This document shows, piece after piece, positions 24,101 to 31,828 of a stretch of DNA of 64,000 nucleotides. Numbering within the stretch: the stretch's first letter is position 1; each line of letters opens with the position of its first letter. This stretch comes from Diospyros lotus (Eukaryota; Streptophyta; Magnoliopsida; Ericales; Ebenaceae), in the NCBI RefSeq assembly GCF_014633365.1, contig NC_068345.1, positions 14,826,058 to 14,890,057 on the forward strand, in the 5' to 3' direction. The position numbers and the translations under genes were made by a program. A model generated the notes under the pieces. It worked only from the letters and a program-made list of their open reading frames with translations. It was not told the DNA's origin and did not search any database.

Positions 24101-25527
24101 CTCAAAAACCCTGGCAGAAAAAGAAAGTTACAGTGTTAATGACTCTTTTAGTAAATTAAATCAACAAATAAAAACAAATAAATATTACATTTCACCCTTT
24201 GTGGTTTAAAGCTTTTAAAGCATAAACCTATGCGATTCAGGCTAATGTGAAATTCGACATCAACTGATGCTTTTCATGCAAAAGATGGAAGTCCACTTTG
24301 TGTAAAAGGATGTGACTCGAAATTAGATCATCTAGATCGTCGTACATGATTGGGAAGATAAATGTTTAATGTTTCATGTGAATAAGGAAAGAAAGAGAAT
24401 AAAAAAAGAGAGAGAACGAGAAAGTTGTGGGGAACACAAAATCATTAATAATTGAGGTGAGTTCATTTGCATTTCTCTATCTTTTTTTATTTTATTTTAG
24501 ATTAGTGAGTATGTTTGAATTTATGAAATATGGTTGCAAAAATATCTATTTGTGTAAAATAAGACATTCAAAATCCTTAAGATTACAGTATACTGAATAC
24601 AAATTTGAAGTTGTGCAATGCCAAAAAATTAAAATTTTACAAAAATTAAGGACTATTTTACCAAAATATCTGTCAAAAGAAAATTGGGACTTCCTAAAAT
24701 TCTGAAAAGTTACATGCAAAACATTTGTGTTCCTGTACAAAGATTGTGTTGGTGTATCATTGTGAAGCCATGGCTGATTCAACATTTGATACAAATGAGT
24801 AAATTTATGTTTGAAGAAATCTTGCATTTACTACACATGTAAAAGCAAAATTGATTCTCTACTGTGCTTTTCGGCAAGAATAGGGGCGCCACCATGGGAG
24901 GGATATGTGTTTTTAAGCTGAAGTGCCAGACAAAAAAGCGCAATTCTCCCCCAGAAATAGGTACTCTAAAGTTTTCAAATATATTAATAGATGATTTTGT
25001 CCTATAGCAATCTGGAACACATAAGATGGATAAGGGAATGTCCTGAAATAATGGAGCATCTTTTTTGAGAGATAAGCTCTAATTCATTTACAAAAAATGA
25101 AGCTTTCTGACCATATGAATTTCTTAACAAGGTGTCAAAGCCACCATTTTCATGTAAATTTGTTATGTGCTAAAGAATCTCTGGATCTGATGAGAACAAC
25201 ATAAAAAACAAAAAACAAAAAAAAAACTCGTACTAGTTCACAGTCTCCATCCGAATTCAGCATAATTATATCTAAATAACACATATTGACTACATATTAT
25301 AAGAGGGCAAAGCGAAAGCAATCAAACTCAAAAGCAATGTATAGAATGCTTCAACCCACAATCAAATCCCCAAAATCATAAAACCCCAAATTCAAAAATC
25401 CAAGATAAAGGTCACTTTAGGCAACAAAATCACATTCACCTGAAAAAGGAGAGAAAGGGAGGGATCGAGGGGAAGCTTACTTTGAACGGGTAGGAGCTGT
25501 TGCAGGGAAGAAATTGATGGAACCCAT
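1..25527 (-). CDS. RIBA: RIBA bifunctional riboflavin biosynthesis protein, 5' part (exons 1-3)
   Basis: This is the N-terminal part of the plastid riboflavin enzyme. In the family, an N-terminal DHBP synthase turns ribulose 5-phosphate into 3,4-dihydroxy-2-butanone 4-phosphate, and a C-terminal GTP cyclohydrolase II opens GTP. Exons are 25481-25527, 218-611 and 1-60 (continuing off the left edge). Exon 1 (47 nt) plus exon 2 (394 nt) make 147 whole codons, and exon 3 follows in phase with 20 more. Residues 1 to about 120 are a poorly conserved Ser/Thr-rich leader, fitting a plastid transit peptide. The conserved part begins at [19 protein letters not shown] and runs into [15 protein letters not shown], whose acidic residues lie in the DHBP synthase active site of the family. 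The GTP cyclohydrolase II half is outside the window. Exon 1 was chosen because its GTAAGC donor joins the TTCTTGCAG acceptor to give [14 protein letters not shown] without a break. Which RIBA paralogue this is cannot be decided. Confidence 0.88.
61..217 (-). repeat. RIBA intron 2 with (GT)n(GA)n microsatellite
   Basis: This is a 157-bp intron, GT (217-216) to AG (62-61). Positions about 121-170 are a compound dinucleotide repeat, GT followed by GA on the plus strand, filling about a third of the intron. Confidence 0.8.
218..611 (-). CDS. RIBA: RIBA exon 2 (transit peptide, start of DHBP synthase domain)
   Basis: The exon starts just after TTCTTGCAG (acceptor AG at 613-612) and ends at AAG 220-218, followed by GTTGGT. 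The open frame holds the leader with [11 protein letters not shown] and [18 protein letters not shown], an acidic linker ([10 protein letters not shown]), then [19 protein letters not shown], the first conserved block of plant RIBA proteins. There are no internal stops. The exon codes for 131 whole residues plus one base of a split codon. Confidence 0.88.
655..1080 (-). mobile_element. RTE-type LINE fragment (3' end of reverse transcriptase ORF and tail)
   Basis: Read on the minus strand, fragments in several frames resemble the C-terminal end of plant RTE LINE proteins: [19 protein letters not shown], then [17 protein letters not shown], then [14 protein letters not shown], ending in a D-P-x-x-W-D-like string. 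A short GTT repeat follows (about 660-672 on plus as AAC repeats), the usual tail type of RTE elements. Only about 0.4 kb of the 3' end remains, as expected for a 5'-truncated insertion. The tail is about 45 bp from the acceptor of RIBA intron 1. There are several frameshifts. Confidence 0.65.
1081..1878. other. Intron DNA without recognised features
   Basis: This is the left remnant of RIBA intron 1 between the LINE fragment and Gypsy element A. It has a short GAT/TGG run near 1125-1150. I see no coding signal or terminal repeats. Confidence 0.5.
1879..2270 (-). repeat. Gypsy A 3' LTR
   Basis: This 392-bp LTR runs TGTTAGGTCC to GTACATGACA on plus. It matches 18069-18212 joined to 22646-22836, but has about 65 extra bases near 1910-1975. 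A GA-rich stretch lies at about 2020-2090. The internal side (2271-2290) is pyrimidine-rich on plus, i.e. a purine tract (GGGTGGGGGC) next to the 3' LTR on minus. Confidence 0.88.
2374..2592 (-). pseudogene. Gypsy A integrase C-terminal chromodomain-like tail
   Basis: The frame reads [10 protein letters not shown] then [16 protein letters not shown], the chromodomain-like end of chromovirus integrases (usual form VQWSNLPPEEATWE). In this family the domain is thought to guide integration through histone marks. It is truncated and degenerate, and is the last coding piece before the purine tract. Confidence 0.65.
2764..3600 (-). pseudogene. Gypsy A integrase (core and H2C2 remnant)
   Basis: Two frames carry integrase core motifs. 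3222-3028 reads [16 protein letters not shown] and [19 protein letters not shown], the D(n)D(35)E region with the second Asp in SDRD. 2970-2764 reads [27 protein letters not shown]. Further upstream on minus (about 3370-3600) stops interrupt the H2C2 zinc-finger part. The protein is not functional as written. Confidence 0.8.
3780..5108 (-). pseudogene. Gypsy A reverse transcriptase and RNase H
   Basis: 5108-4584 holds RT palm/fingers: [51 protein letters not shown] and [15 protein letters not shown]. 4566-4198 continues with the thumb ([30 protein letters not shown]). The usual Y/F-D-D-I catalytic motif reads SVDI at the break between the two frames, so a catalytic Asp is lost. RNase H remnants follow to about 3780 with stops. 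Confidence 0.85.
5284..5640 (-). pseudogene. Gypsy A aspartic protease remnant
   Basis: The frame 5580-5284 includes [15 protein letters not shown], the C-terminal retropepsin signature of Ty3/Gypsy proteins. Just upstream (about 5590-5625) the active-site triplet reads D-S-R instead of D-S-G, and the frame shifts there. The protease is inactive as written. Confidence 0.7.
5673..6433 (-). pseudogene. Gypsy A gag, C-terminal part with zinc knuckle
   Basis: Continuing from the gag start at 18010 across Gypsy B, the minus strand reads [13 protein letters not shown], a stop, then [13 protein letters not shown] and [16 protein letters not shown] (retrotransposon gag core). A CCHC knuckle follows (about 5850-5790: [19 protein letters not shown]), then an acidic tail. 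Stops and a lost codon show decay. The junction with Gypsy B is at 6433/6434. Confidence 0.8.
6434..6751 (-). repeat. Gypsy B 3' LTR
   Basis: This 318-bp LTR runs from TGTTAGCACC to GGAATGTGACA. It has a GA/poly-G tract (about 6503-6545) and a 26-bp-spaced internal repeat, GCCAGTAACTGCCTTGG-like (about 6642-6700). The adjacent purine tract on minus, CAAGGGGAGGGG, lies at about 6754-6766. Confidence 0.9.
6783..7319 (-). pseudogene. Gypsy B integrase C-terminus and chromodomain-like tail
   Basis: 7109-6783 reads [29 protein letters not shown], then [14 protein letters not shown], the SH3-like end of Gypsy integrase plus a chromodomain-like tail. Upstream to 7319 the frame is broken. The 7328-8251 element interrupts it. 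Confidence 0.75.
7328..8251. mobile_element. Non-autonomous hAT-like TIR element rich in GCCTAGGCG
   Basis: The ends are TAGTATTCTAAAACGC on the left and, read inward from the right, CAGTGAACTAAAACGC. The flanks are TTATCCAA (7320-7327) and TTATCCAC (8252-8259), an 8-bp TSD with one mismatch. Both subterminal zones are full of GCCTAGGCG/GGCGCC motifs. The middle is AT-rich, then CAG/GAC-rich low complexity. The open frames here (about 7634-8139) are Q/R-rich and look non-coding; no transposase is seen. Confidence 0.75.
8356..8737 (-). repeat. Element C 3' LTR
   Basis: This 382-bp LTR runs TGTCATGAAC to GGTCATGACA. A minus-strand TATAAAAAGGCC (about 8586-8598) fits the LTR promoter. A long GA-rich stretch covers about 8400-8540. 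Confidence 0.92.
9184..9463 (-). other. Short open frames downstream in element C
   Basis: The frame from 9463 reads [19 protein letters not shown] and ends near 9209; a second frame overlaps it. The same strand and orientation as the longer C ORF suggests remnants of the same coding region. There is no recognisable domain. Confidence 0.2.
9641..10407 (-). CDS. Unrecognised ORF(s) of element C
   Basis: I do not recognise this protein. The ATG at 10407 opens 182 residues. A second frame (9970-9641) overlaps its end and continues with an acidic stretch ([27 protein letters not shown]), so one frameshift may separate what was one protein of about 240 residues. Residues about 50-95 hold three imperfect copies of a motif like PNGATFSV / RTNASFLVG / PKKAAFSVG. 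There are no gag zinc knuckles or enzyme motifs. It lies in the sense direction of C between PBS and purine tract, where gag-pol would normally be. It could equally be non-functional filler. Confidence 0.35.
11832..12213 (-). repeat. Element C 5' LTR
   Basis: This is the same length as its partner and about 98% identical by my reading (seven transitions). It has the same TATA box. It sits next to the PBS. Confidence 0.92.
12165..12907 (-). pseudogene. Gypsy B integrase (zinc finger and core)
   Basis: 12907-12470 reads H([31 protein letters not shown]...)CYICQLCK, the H2C2 finger, then [10 protein letters not shown] and [14 protein letters not shown] of the catalytic core. 12374-12214 continues with [18 protein letters not shown] and WWYNSNYHY, where element C interrupts. 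It resumes at 8355-8260 ([15 protein letters not shown]). Frameshifts separate the two blocks. Confidence 0.85.
13035..14555 (-). pseudogene. Gypsy B reverse transcriptase and RNase H
   Basis: 14263-13900 has [32 protein letters not shown] and [14 protein letters not shown]. The catalytic FFDDILIYN is present near 13880-13850 but one frame off. 13823-13356 has [28 protein letters not shown] and the start of RNase H ([19 protein letters not shown] has become G-A-C). 13331-13035 completes it ([27 protein letters not shown]). A few frameshifts would inactivate it. Confidence 0.88.
14580..15200 (-). pseudogene. Gypsy B protease region and gag zinc knuckle
   Basis: At about 15185-15110 the minus strand reads [14 protein letters not shown], a CCHC knuckle with the last Cys replaced by a stop. 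An acidic poly-Glu run follows, made by a TTC microsatellite (about 15067-15096). Protease-like DNA then runs to 14580 in broken frames, including the conserved [10 protein letters not shown] region near 14720-14690. Confidence 0.65.
15396..17074 (-). pseudogene. Gypsy B gag, split by a TIR element
   Basis: The ATG at 17074 begins [19 protein letters not shown], like the gag start of A. The core resumes at 16540-16502 ([11 protein letters not shown]), is cut by the 15692-16501 insertion, and continues at 15691-15396 with [19 protein letters not shown] and [19 protein letters not shown]. It is broken by a frameshift around 16800-16600. Confidence 0.78.
15692..16501. mobile_element. Second GGCG-rich non-autonomous TIR element
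   Basis: TGGAACCATG occurs at 15682-15691 and 16502-16511. Only one copy fits the gag reading frame, so this is a target duplication of about 9-10 bp. Inside, TAGTTCTGAAAGGCG at the left matches TAGATGTTAAAGGCG read inward from the right. GGCGC/GAGGC motifs cluster at both ends. A pure C run lies at about 16160-16179. There is no coding capacity. The style is like 7328-8251, but the TSD length points to a MULE-like or odd hAT event. Confidence 0.65.
17147..17161 (-). other. Gypsy B primer-binding site
   Basis: The minus strand reads ATTGGTATCAGAG directly inside the 5' LTR, a standard initiator tRNA-Met PBS. Confidence 0.8.
17162..17513 (-). repeat. Gypsy B 5' LTR
   Basis: This 352-bp LTR runs from TGCCAACACC to GGAATGTGACA. 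It has one more copy of the GCCTTxGTACAACCTTGGCAGC repeat than the partner LTR (about 17385-17465), which explains most of the length difference. Confidence 0.9.
17514..18010 (-). pseudogene. Gypsy A gag, N-terminal part
   Basis: The ATG at 18010 opens [16 protein letters not shown] followed by a heptad-like stretch (residues about 8-45), typical of plant Gypsy gag leaders. Near residue 145 it reads [10 protein letters not shown] then [13 protein letters not shown], the W-x-x-R-C-x-x-x-F gag core motif. The frame is cut at 17514 by Gypsy B and resumes at 6433. The PBS lies 50 bp upstream of the ATG. Confidence 0.8.
18053..18068 (-). other. Gypsy A primer-binding site
   Basis: Right inside the 5' LTR the minus strand reads TTTTGGTATCAAAAC. 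The core TTGGTATCA fits the 3' end of initiator tRNA-Met, and the later bases have drifted from the usual GAGC. Confidence 0.65.
18213..18514 (+). repeat. Copia D 5' LTR
   Basis: This 302-bp LTR runs from TGTTGATTCC to CCTCACT. The end is placed by the PBS and the TSD, giving TG...CT termini rather than TG...CA. Confidence 0.88.
18543..19270 (+). pseudogene. Copia D gag remnant and protease
   Basis: A start-like [17 protein letters not shown] (18654) is soon broken. [16 protein letters not shown] (about 18915) is the usual Copia spacer before protease. Then [14 protein letters not shown] (about 19060-19100) is the D-S-G-A-T protease motif with Asp changed to Tyr, followed by [16 protein letters not shown] and [12 protein letters not shown]. 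Most of gag, including the zinc knuckle, is missing. Confidence 0.8.
19345..20367 (+). pseudogene. Copia D integrase
   Basis: GAG-pre-integrase finger: [16 protein letters not shown] and [12 protein letters not shown] (HHCC). The core follows with [44 protein letters not shown] and [12 protein letters not shown], which carry D, D and E catalytic positions. The C-terminal part at 20098-20367 ([18 protein letters not shown]) lies in another frame. Two or more stops. Confidence 0.88.
20897..22300 (+). pseudogene. Copia D reverse transcriptase and RNase H
   Basis: 20897-21196 reads [38 protein letters not shown] and [30 protein letters not shown] (about 21418-21450) is the catalytic Y-V-D-D. Later frames carry GKLKYF and, at 22032-22277, [12 protein letters not shown] and [14 protein letters not shown] with [11 protein letters not shown] of RNase H. 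Interrupted many times between 21200 and 22030. Confidence 0.88.
22370..22645 (+). repeat. Copia D 3' LTR
   Basis: This 276-bp LTR runs from TGTTGATTCT to CCTCGCT. It lacks about 27 bp present in the 5' LTR around 18385-18425. The TSD GAGAA follows directly. Confidence 0.88.
22860..23447 (+). repeat. Solo LTR with perfect TSD
   Basis: This 588-bp sequence runs from TGTTAAGATT to GACTCAACA and is flanked by exact CATAT copies (22855-22859, 23448-23452). It contains GA-rich stretches and a run like GGGAGAGAGGC typical of an LTR leader. There is no internal coding region or partner LTR nearby, so it is probably a product of LTR-LTR recombination. It lies 23 bp from the edge of Gypsy A. The strand is assigned from the TG...CA reading only and is uncertain. 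Confidence 0.75.
23453..25474. other. RIBA intron 1, 5' portion, no clear features
   Basis: This is AT-rich intron DNA between the solo LTR and exon 1. The longest open stretch (minus, 23920-23672) has no recognisable domain and no splice context. A poly-A-like run lies at about 25204-25227. I see no element ends. Confidence 0.5.
25481..25527 (-). CDS. RIBA: RIBA exon 1 (start codon and first 15 codons)
   Basis: Read on the minus strand, ATG at 25527-25525 gives [15 protein letters not shown] plus two bases, then GTAAGC (25480-25475). The opening resembles the MSSIN-type start of known RIBA leaders. The leftover AA plus the first A of exon 2 makes Lys, so phase 2 is kept across the intron. 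The exon is too short to stand on its own; the call rests on position, phase and splice site. Confidence 0.75.
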
Positions 25528-25659
25528 TGCTCAAATCCTCCAAAGATTCCAAAACCAACCAGAAATTCCAATCTTCAATGATTCTCAGATGGGTATTACT
25601 GTCTTCCTCTGCTTCTCAAGGAGATAGAAAGAAAGACACGACAAGAAAGAATGAAAGCC

Positions 25660-25735
25660 AAAATCCTGAAACTAAAACCACCACGTCTCCATCCTTATAT
25701 ATTTATATGTATATATATATATATATATATCCGAT
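25660..25735 (-). promoter_or_regulatory. Likely RIBA core promoter with TATA box
   Basis: About 170 bp upstream of the RIBA ATG, the minus strand has TATAAATATATA (about 25697-25708) next to an (AT)n run (about 25704-25730). A start site 25-35 bp downstream would leave a 5' UTR of roughly 140-150 bp. An ACGT core lies at about 25683-25686. The AT microsatellite also makes TATA-like strings by chance, so the exact box is uncertain. Confidence 0.45.
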
Positions 25736-25739
25736 TGTT

Positions 25740-26987
25740 TTCTTGGAAATCAAAAATGCTGAATTTAAGTAAAATATGAACCCTGGGTTTTCCAATTTGG
25801 GCAAATAATTATTCACAGTTGGACAGATGGCGGCTTTCACACGATACGTCGGCTACCATTCCACTAATTTTATAATTCTAATCATGTCTTGTCGATAATG
25901 TTATGCAAAATATATTTTTTATTTTCTGTACGTTTTTTATTTAAATATTTAATTTTTTTATTATTTTAATTATATTCTTAAATTATGTAATTTTCAATCA
26001 ATAACATCTTTAAATTTTTTTATTTAAATAATAAAAATTTAAAAATACAATTAACTCAAAACATTAATGTATGTAACTTCACAAGTTCACATAAATTGAT
26101 GCCTACTATATTTAACACACTTTATTTCTAGTATTTAAACATTTTTATTAATTAATAAAATATTTTTAAAACATAATGTATTTATTATCAACTAATATAA
26201 AAATTTACTCCTAATACATCTAAAGGATCTCAGCGAGTACTCTCGTGTAATGTTAATCATTGTCTTTAAAGCAATAATAAATGATTTTATTTTTATACAA
26301 GATGTATTTATTATATATTATTTTAAATATCAAAATAATTTTATTAGTTCACAATTTATAATATTTTGAATCATCTAATCAACTAATATAATTATTTAAA
26401 TGCTAAAAACAAGATACACGTGCCTTATATCTAAAAATAGGATATATTTATTGTCCATTTTAAACTTTTTTTTATAAGTACGAGTAAAGGTTACATCAAC
26501 ATAAATTGAATGGTAATATATACACAAATTTATTAAAACCAATAATAAGTTGGATAGAAATTCTTAAGAAAAACTCGCACGTATTATGAATTATCAAATA
26601 GACTTTCTCAACAAACACACGCCAAAAAAATAATGATTGTGAGTTTTCATGAATAATAAAATAATTAAAATGATATTTAGACACTTAATTATAATATTTA
26701 TATATTAATACAAATGTAGAACATATTAATATATAAATATCATTAAAAATATCAAAACTAATCGTTGAAATAACATTTTTAATAAAAATTATATAAATAA
26801 ATATAGTCAAAAAGATTAATAATCCTAAATTGCCAACATATCTTTAATAATATATAGTAGAAAATCCATATTTTGCGGATGAAGTAACGAAGTATGCAAG
26901 TCCACGTGGCAAGCAAAAAGGTGAAAGGGCAAGGCAAAAGGAAGGCAATTGGTTGGTTGCAAATTAACACGGTAGGGTCGTTGTCAC
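25740..26987. other. Very AT-rich intergenic DNA
   Basis: Beyond the RIBA promoter the sequence is long A/T runs with no coding frame of note and no clear terminal repeats. It may be old decayed repeat DNA. Confidence 0.5.
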
Positions 26988-29426
26988 TGTAATACCCAGT
27001 ATTTAATGTTAAGCGTATTTTTGAAAATTATGGGGTCAAAATAGTATTTAACAAAGTTTCGGGCCTACGTATAATATCCAAAATATAAACAAAAGATGAG
27101 GGACTATGTCAAAGCGAGTCAATAAATGAAAAATTGTCCAAATAAGTGATATTTGATCAAACAAAGAGATTTGCGAAGGTTTGAGGTCAAAAACATACGA
27201 TTAGGGGTATCTGGGCAAAAGTGCAGATCTTGTAAACTGCCCAAGGGAGGTCAAAACGACGAATTTTTCAGAAATTCTTGAGGGAAATGAGAAATTTAGA
27301 ACTTGTAGGCAGTCAAGGAATTAATGAGAAGTCAAGAGGTATCGAGGATAGGAAGAAAATGCAATTGGAAAATGCTTGGGGGCGAAAATGCAAAATTTGA
27401 AACTTCCATGGTATGAATCCGACCGACCGCACATGGCTACCGGCGACTGCCTCTGGAGGCATCGAGAAGGTCGCATGGAGGCTTCAGAGTAGCCTCCGGG
27501 TGATGATGAAGCCATTAGGGCTTGCCATTGGCCGAAAAATACCAAGATGTGATCAGAATTTATGGCAGATGGATTTTCGATTTGGCCGAGATTTTCAAAG
27601 GCTATATCACGTGATTTAAGGCTTTCTGATTGGTTTGGAAGCTAGATCTTGAGCTTAAGGGAAAAGAACAAGTGGGATTTGGTAAAAATTCGGGTCGAAA
27701 ACGAGTATAAATAACAGAAGAAGGCCAAGAATTTCGAAGAGAAAGTCAAAGAAATTAGCCGTATTTTTGCTTGAATCAAGCATCGGGGATAAAGAGCTTT
27801 TGTTCCTTGGGTTGTGAGGATCGTTTTAGGAGAGTTTGGAGTCGATTGGTGTAGAGATAGTGTGGTTTTAGCGAGTTGGCCGAAAAATCAGGTATGACCG
27901 GACCGAGACCTGCAACCGCCTTTTAAGGCATTTTTCAATGACTATTTCAGCCATTGGAGGATGCCTTTGAGGTCGCCTCATCGAGATTTTCAAGGCCCTG
28001 CCATCGTTTTGGGCATCGGAGACCATCGTCGGAGAAGAAGGCCAGAAAAGACGAGGCGCGTGGCTGCACGCGCAGACCTCAACCTCACCCACACGTGAGG
28101 CACATCCAGCTTTTGAAATTAATTTTATAATTTTTGTAAAATTATTTTAGGATGGTTTATGTAAAAATATCTAGAAAAAAAATGGGTATTTAGTATTTAT
28201 TATAATTTTTCGAGAAGAAGAAATATTTGAAAAAATATGAAAAATTGAGGAAATTATGGGAAAAATAGAAATATTGATTTCTAAGATCTTAATGGTAAAT
28301 AAGAAATTACTGGGTTGTTGGAAAGAAGGATTGCACGTTTTTCAAGACACGGCACGTTTTTCGAGGTAAAAACCAATCTTTTCCGAATTGAGGTAAGTGG
28401 TTTGATTCTAGTCTTACCTTATCTTGAAAATGTGTTGGAGTGTGTGTAGTGGGTTCAAGCAAGCGATTTTACCCTCCCAAACTTAGGTTACACATGATTG
28501 AACCAGTTCTAGTGAGCGGTTATACCCTCCAGAACTTGGGTTATTTTTGCAAAGGCGTTTCTCTTATGTACTTGTGGCATCATTTGCATATTGAACATGT
28601 GGTATATTGCATCAACTGTTTTTAACTTATAAAAGAGTCGGTGCATGGCGTGTGATTTTCATATCATCGGGGTGTCGATTTTCGTGTCATTGTTGGGTCC
28701 GTATAGGACAGGATGAGGTCCTTTTGAGAAAAAGACAAGGTTAATCCAGGTGAACGAGTGACACGGTAGGGCACTCGAGGGATTAAATATGTCGCAACAA
28801 GGTCAACCTCAACGGTGTGTGGAATGGATTTTCACATGAGGTTGAGTATATCAGGGAGATTTCTCAAATTAGACGTGTTGCATGTCGTTTTTGTATGTAT
28901 ATGCCATGCTCTTATGTTTTCCATGCATTATGTAAACTGTTTCATGCCATCACTTAGATGTTTTATCATCTAACCTGGGTTATGCCCTTGAACATTCAAT
29001 GTTCCAACTAGGGACTACTGCAAGGTCAAGGAGATGGCTGGAGAGGCCAACGGTGTTTAGTTCTGGGAGTCGTTGTATCACTTTGGAGGCGATAGTATTT
29101 ATTTTGGTATATGTATGAACGGTTGTATGGTAGTGCTGTTTTCATTTGATAGTTTGTAATACATATTTCAATGTGGGAACACTTTGTAAGGAACTCGTGA
29201 TAGGTCATGACATTTTGATAATATTTAATCCGTTGTGTTATAATATGTCTCGTTTAGTTGTTAAGATTATTGATCTTGTTAGTTAAACGGGCAAGACTGA
29301 GATTCTCGAGATTTGTTATCTGCATGTAAAGATTGTTCTTGAAATCATCGCGCGTAATGAACTTAGAAAAAAAAGATTCCCAAAAATACTCTTATAATGA
29401 CACGCCTGGCGAGGTGGGGTGTTACA
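26988..29426 (+). repeat. Long LTR-like element L1 (TGTAA...TTACA), probably a solo LTR
   Basis: The ends are TGTAATACCC and GGGGTGTTACA, flanked by GTCAC and ATCAC (one mismatch). A TATA box (GTATAAATAA, about 27703) sits about 0.7 kb in, as in an LTR promoter. It shares blocks with 33763-36350 and, inverted, 39932-44519, including the stretch near 28965-29010 (ATCTAACCTGGGTTATGCCC). No gag-pol. The length (2.4 kb) fits the large LTRs of some plant Gypsy lineages. Confidence 0.65.
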
Positions 29427-29431
29427 ATCAC

Positions 29432-31676
29432 TATCCATTGATCGGGTTGGCTCCCCCTTGATTTTCAGTCGTTGGATCTCATCTCCCCACGATCCCATCT
29501 CATGTCTGTTTTGTTTTTGTACCCACTTTTTTTCTTTTTATTTATTATTTAAAAAATATTTTATAATTATAAAAATTATATGATATAGGGGAGTTCAAAT
29601 TATAATTCTATCTCGAAAGATTGAAATTCGGTTCAATTTTCGATCCACATTTTCACTTTAATCGATTTTCAATTCAATCCAGTTTAGAATCAATTAAAGA
29701 TCAAATTTTGATTGAAAATAAATAATATTATTTATTAATAACAAATAATAATATAATACATTTCTATAGTGTAAAATAACTCGTTTTAGTTTAGATTTGT
29801 TATGAAATTTTTTGTTAGAATGATGATATATATGAATATATATTGTGCATATTTTTAAAAAATTTCTGTACAAAGCGATCAAGTCTTTCTCCTAACTAGT
29901 CATGTTTTCAATTCGGCCTACAGTTAGCCTAAATAAACATCTTTACTATAATGTATATATTCCAATATTGACGTGGAGATAGCACTAATATAACATTCAT
30001 TAATCTTTTAAGCAGAATAATTCACTTACATGTAAAAAAATAAATACTATGTAAGTTAGACTCATAGCCTGGTCACACGTTTAAGTTGCACATTAATGAA
30101 AATAAATACGATATAAAACAAAAATGGAGAAACAACAATTTTTTTAAAAAAAGTAGGAAATTGAAATGAGGGGAAACGTATAAATAAAAAAATATAAAAG
30201 TATTTTTATAAATATAATTTTTAATATAAAAAATAGTTATTTAATTTAAAAATATACATAAATTCTATAATGTATTCAAACAAATATAAACATAAATTTT
30301 ATCGTTTATGAACCATGAATTACTAATTAAAAATAAATAATAAATTAAAAAATAATCAAATATAATATAATTTATAGAAATTACTCCACCTTATCATTCT
30401 CTTTCACTATGGTCCATCGTGACATCATCCAAGTCCAATATAATTTAATCAAATATAAACTAAGTTCACACTTCAATTCAATCTTAGACTAAAGCCTAGT
30501 AACTTGAATTAGTACAATTAGGAGGAACGAAAAAGAAAAAAAGATGACGGTCGTTAAAAGCATAACAATTGGGTTAGTATGGATAACAAAATCAACTCTA
30601 TTAAATGCAAAGCATCTATTGAGTTAAAATAAGAGTAGGCACATCCCATTCTCATTTTCCCTTTAAAATTAAAAAAATCAACAACAATTCAATTTGTAAT
30701 AATTTTGAATGAGTTTATTTGATCAAATTGGGGCAGCCTCAAAATTAGTGTGACACAAATCAACCTTAACGAGAAAAGATTCACATCACTTTAAAAGATT
30801 ATAATGAAAGCAAAATGAAAGCAAAACTCTTAGCTTGCGAGATGAAATTAGACCCATTCAAATCAAAACAAAGCAATAAGAGAATCACAAAAAATAAGAC
30901 CAAGAAGCTGACAAAAGAAGAAAAACAAAAGAAATCATACCCCTTTAAACTGAATTGATAACACCTAGCAATCGAAGTTTATGTTTGTGAATCGACGAGA
31001 GCAAAGGGTAGCAACAATTCGTGTTGCATGAAAACGACATTGGACAATCAAAGTTTGTATTTGTGAATCGACGACGACAAAGAGTAGCGACAAATCATCA
31101 GAATTAATATTAAGTTGGTTAGCTAGTTAGAGACGAAAACTATTCCATTTCTAACCTCTTTATGGACGGTAACTAATTCCCAATATTTTCTTAATATTAT
31201 TAAAAGGCCTCGAAACGTTTTCAAAATTGCTGAAACAATTCAGAAATGGTTTTTTGGTGTTCTAGTATAGGAAACATTTCAGAAACATTGAAATGGCACC
31301 CCCGAGACATTTTTGTGCATCATAGGTCACACATAAGGAGTCAAAATTTAGTTAACATTAAAGTACAAAATTACAAGTGCCAATTTGCAAACAAGCAAAT
31401 AAAACACCTCAAATATAATGACACAAAGATAATTATATTGGTATATTAAGAATGTTAAATAAAATATGAAAATAATCCATAGTGCTAAATAAATTTTCCT
31501 TCAAATCATACTTGATAAGTTACATGTCCTTATTATCTTGACTCGAACATTTTCAACAAAACACTTTGTTATTATAAACAACACATCTCTTTAAGTATGA
31601 AAATCAACTAGATCATTTATTATTTATAGAATCATCAAATTTTAGTTATAAAAATTATTGTTAAGTTAATCTCAAA
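29432..31676. other. AT-rich DNA without genes; one local duplication
   Basis: No coding signal. Near 30969-31010 and 31047-31090 a stretch of about 42 bp occurs twice (AATCxAAGTTTxTxTTTGTG then AATCGACGA), about 78 bp apart. The rest is low-complexity AT. Confidence 0.45.
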
Positions 31677-31828
31677 GGTAGTGTTTGTTAAAATTAGTAA
31701 GAAATCATGTGACTTCTTTTTTAAGGGTCGTCAAATAAATTTAATAAATATAATGAAAAACACTTTTGTCTATAATGCTTTCTATATTTTGTTTTTTTTC
31801 ATCTATATATTGGTTAACAAACACTACC
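31677..31828. mobile_element. 152-bp MITE with 15-bp inverted repeats
   Basis: The ends are exact inverted repeats, GGTAGTGTTTGTTAA and TTAACAAACACTACC. The interior is AT-rich without coding. Flanks AAA and TAA allow a 3-bp target like that of PIF/Harbinger (Tourist) MITEs, but an exact TSD is not seen. It lies beside the decayed Copia F pol. Confidence 0.7.
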
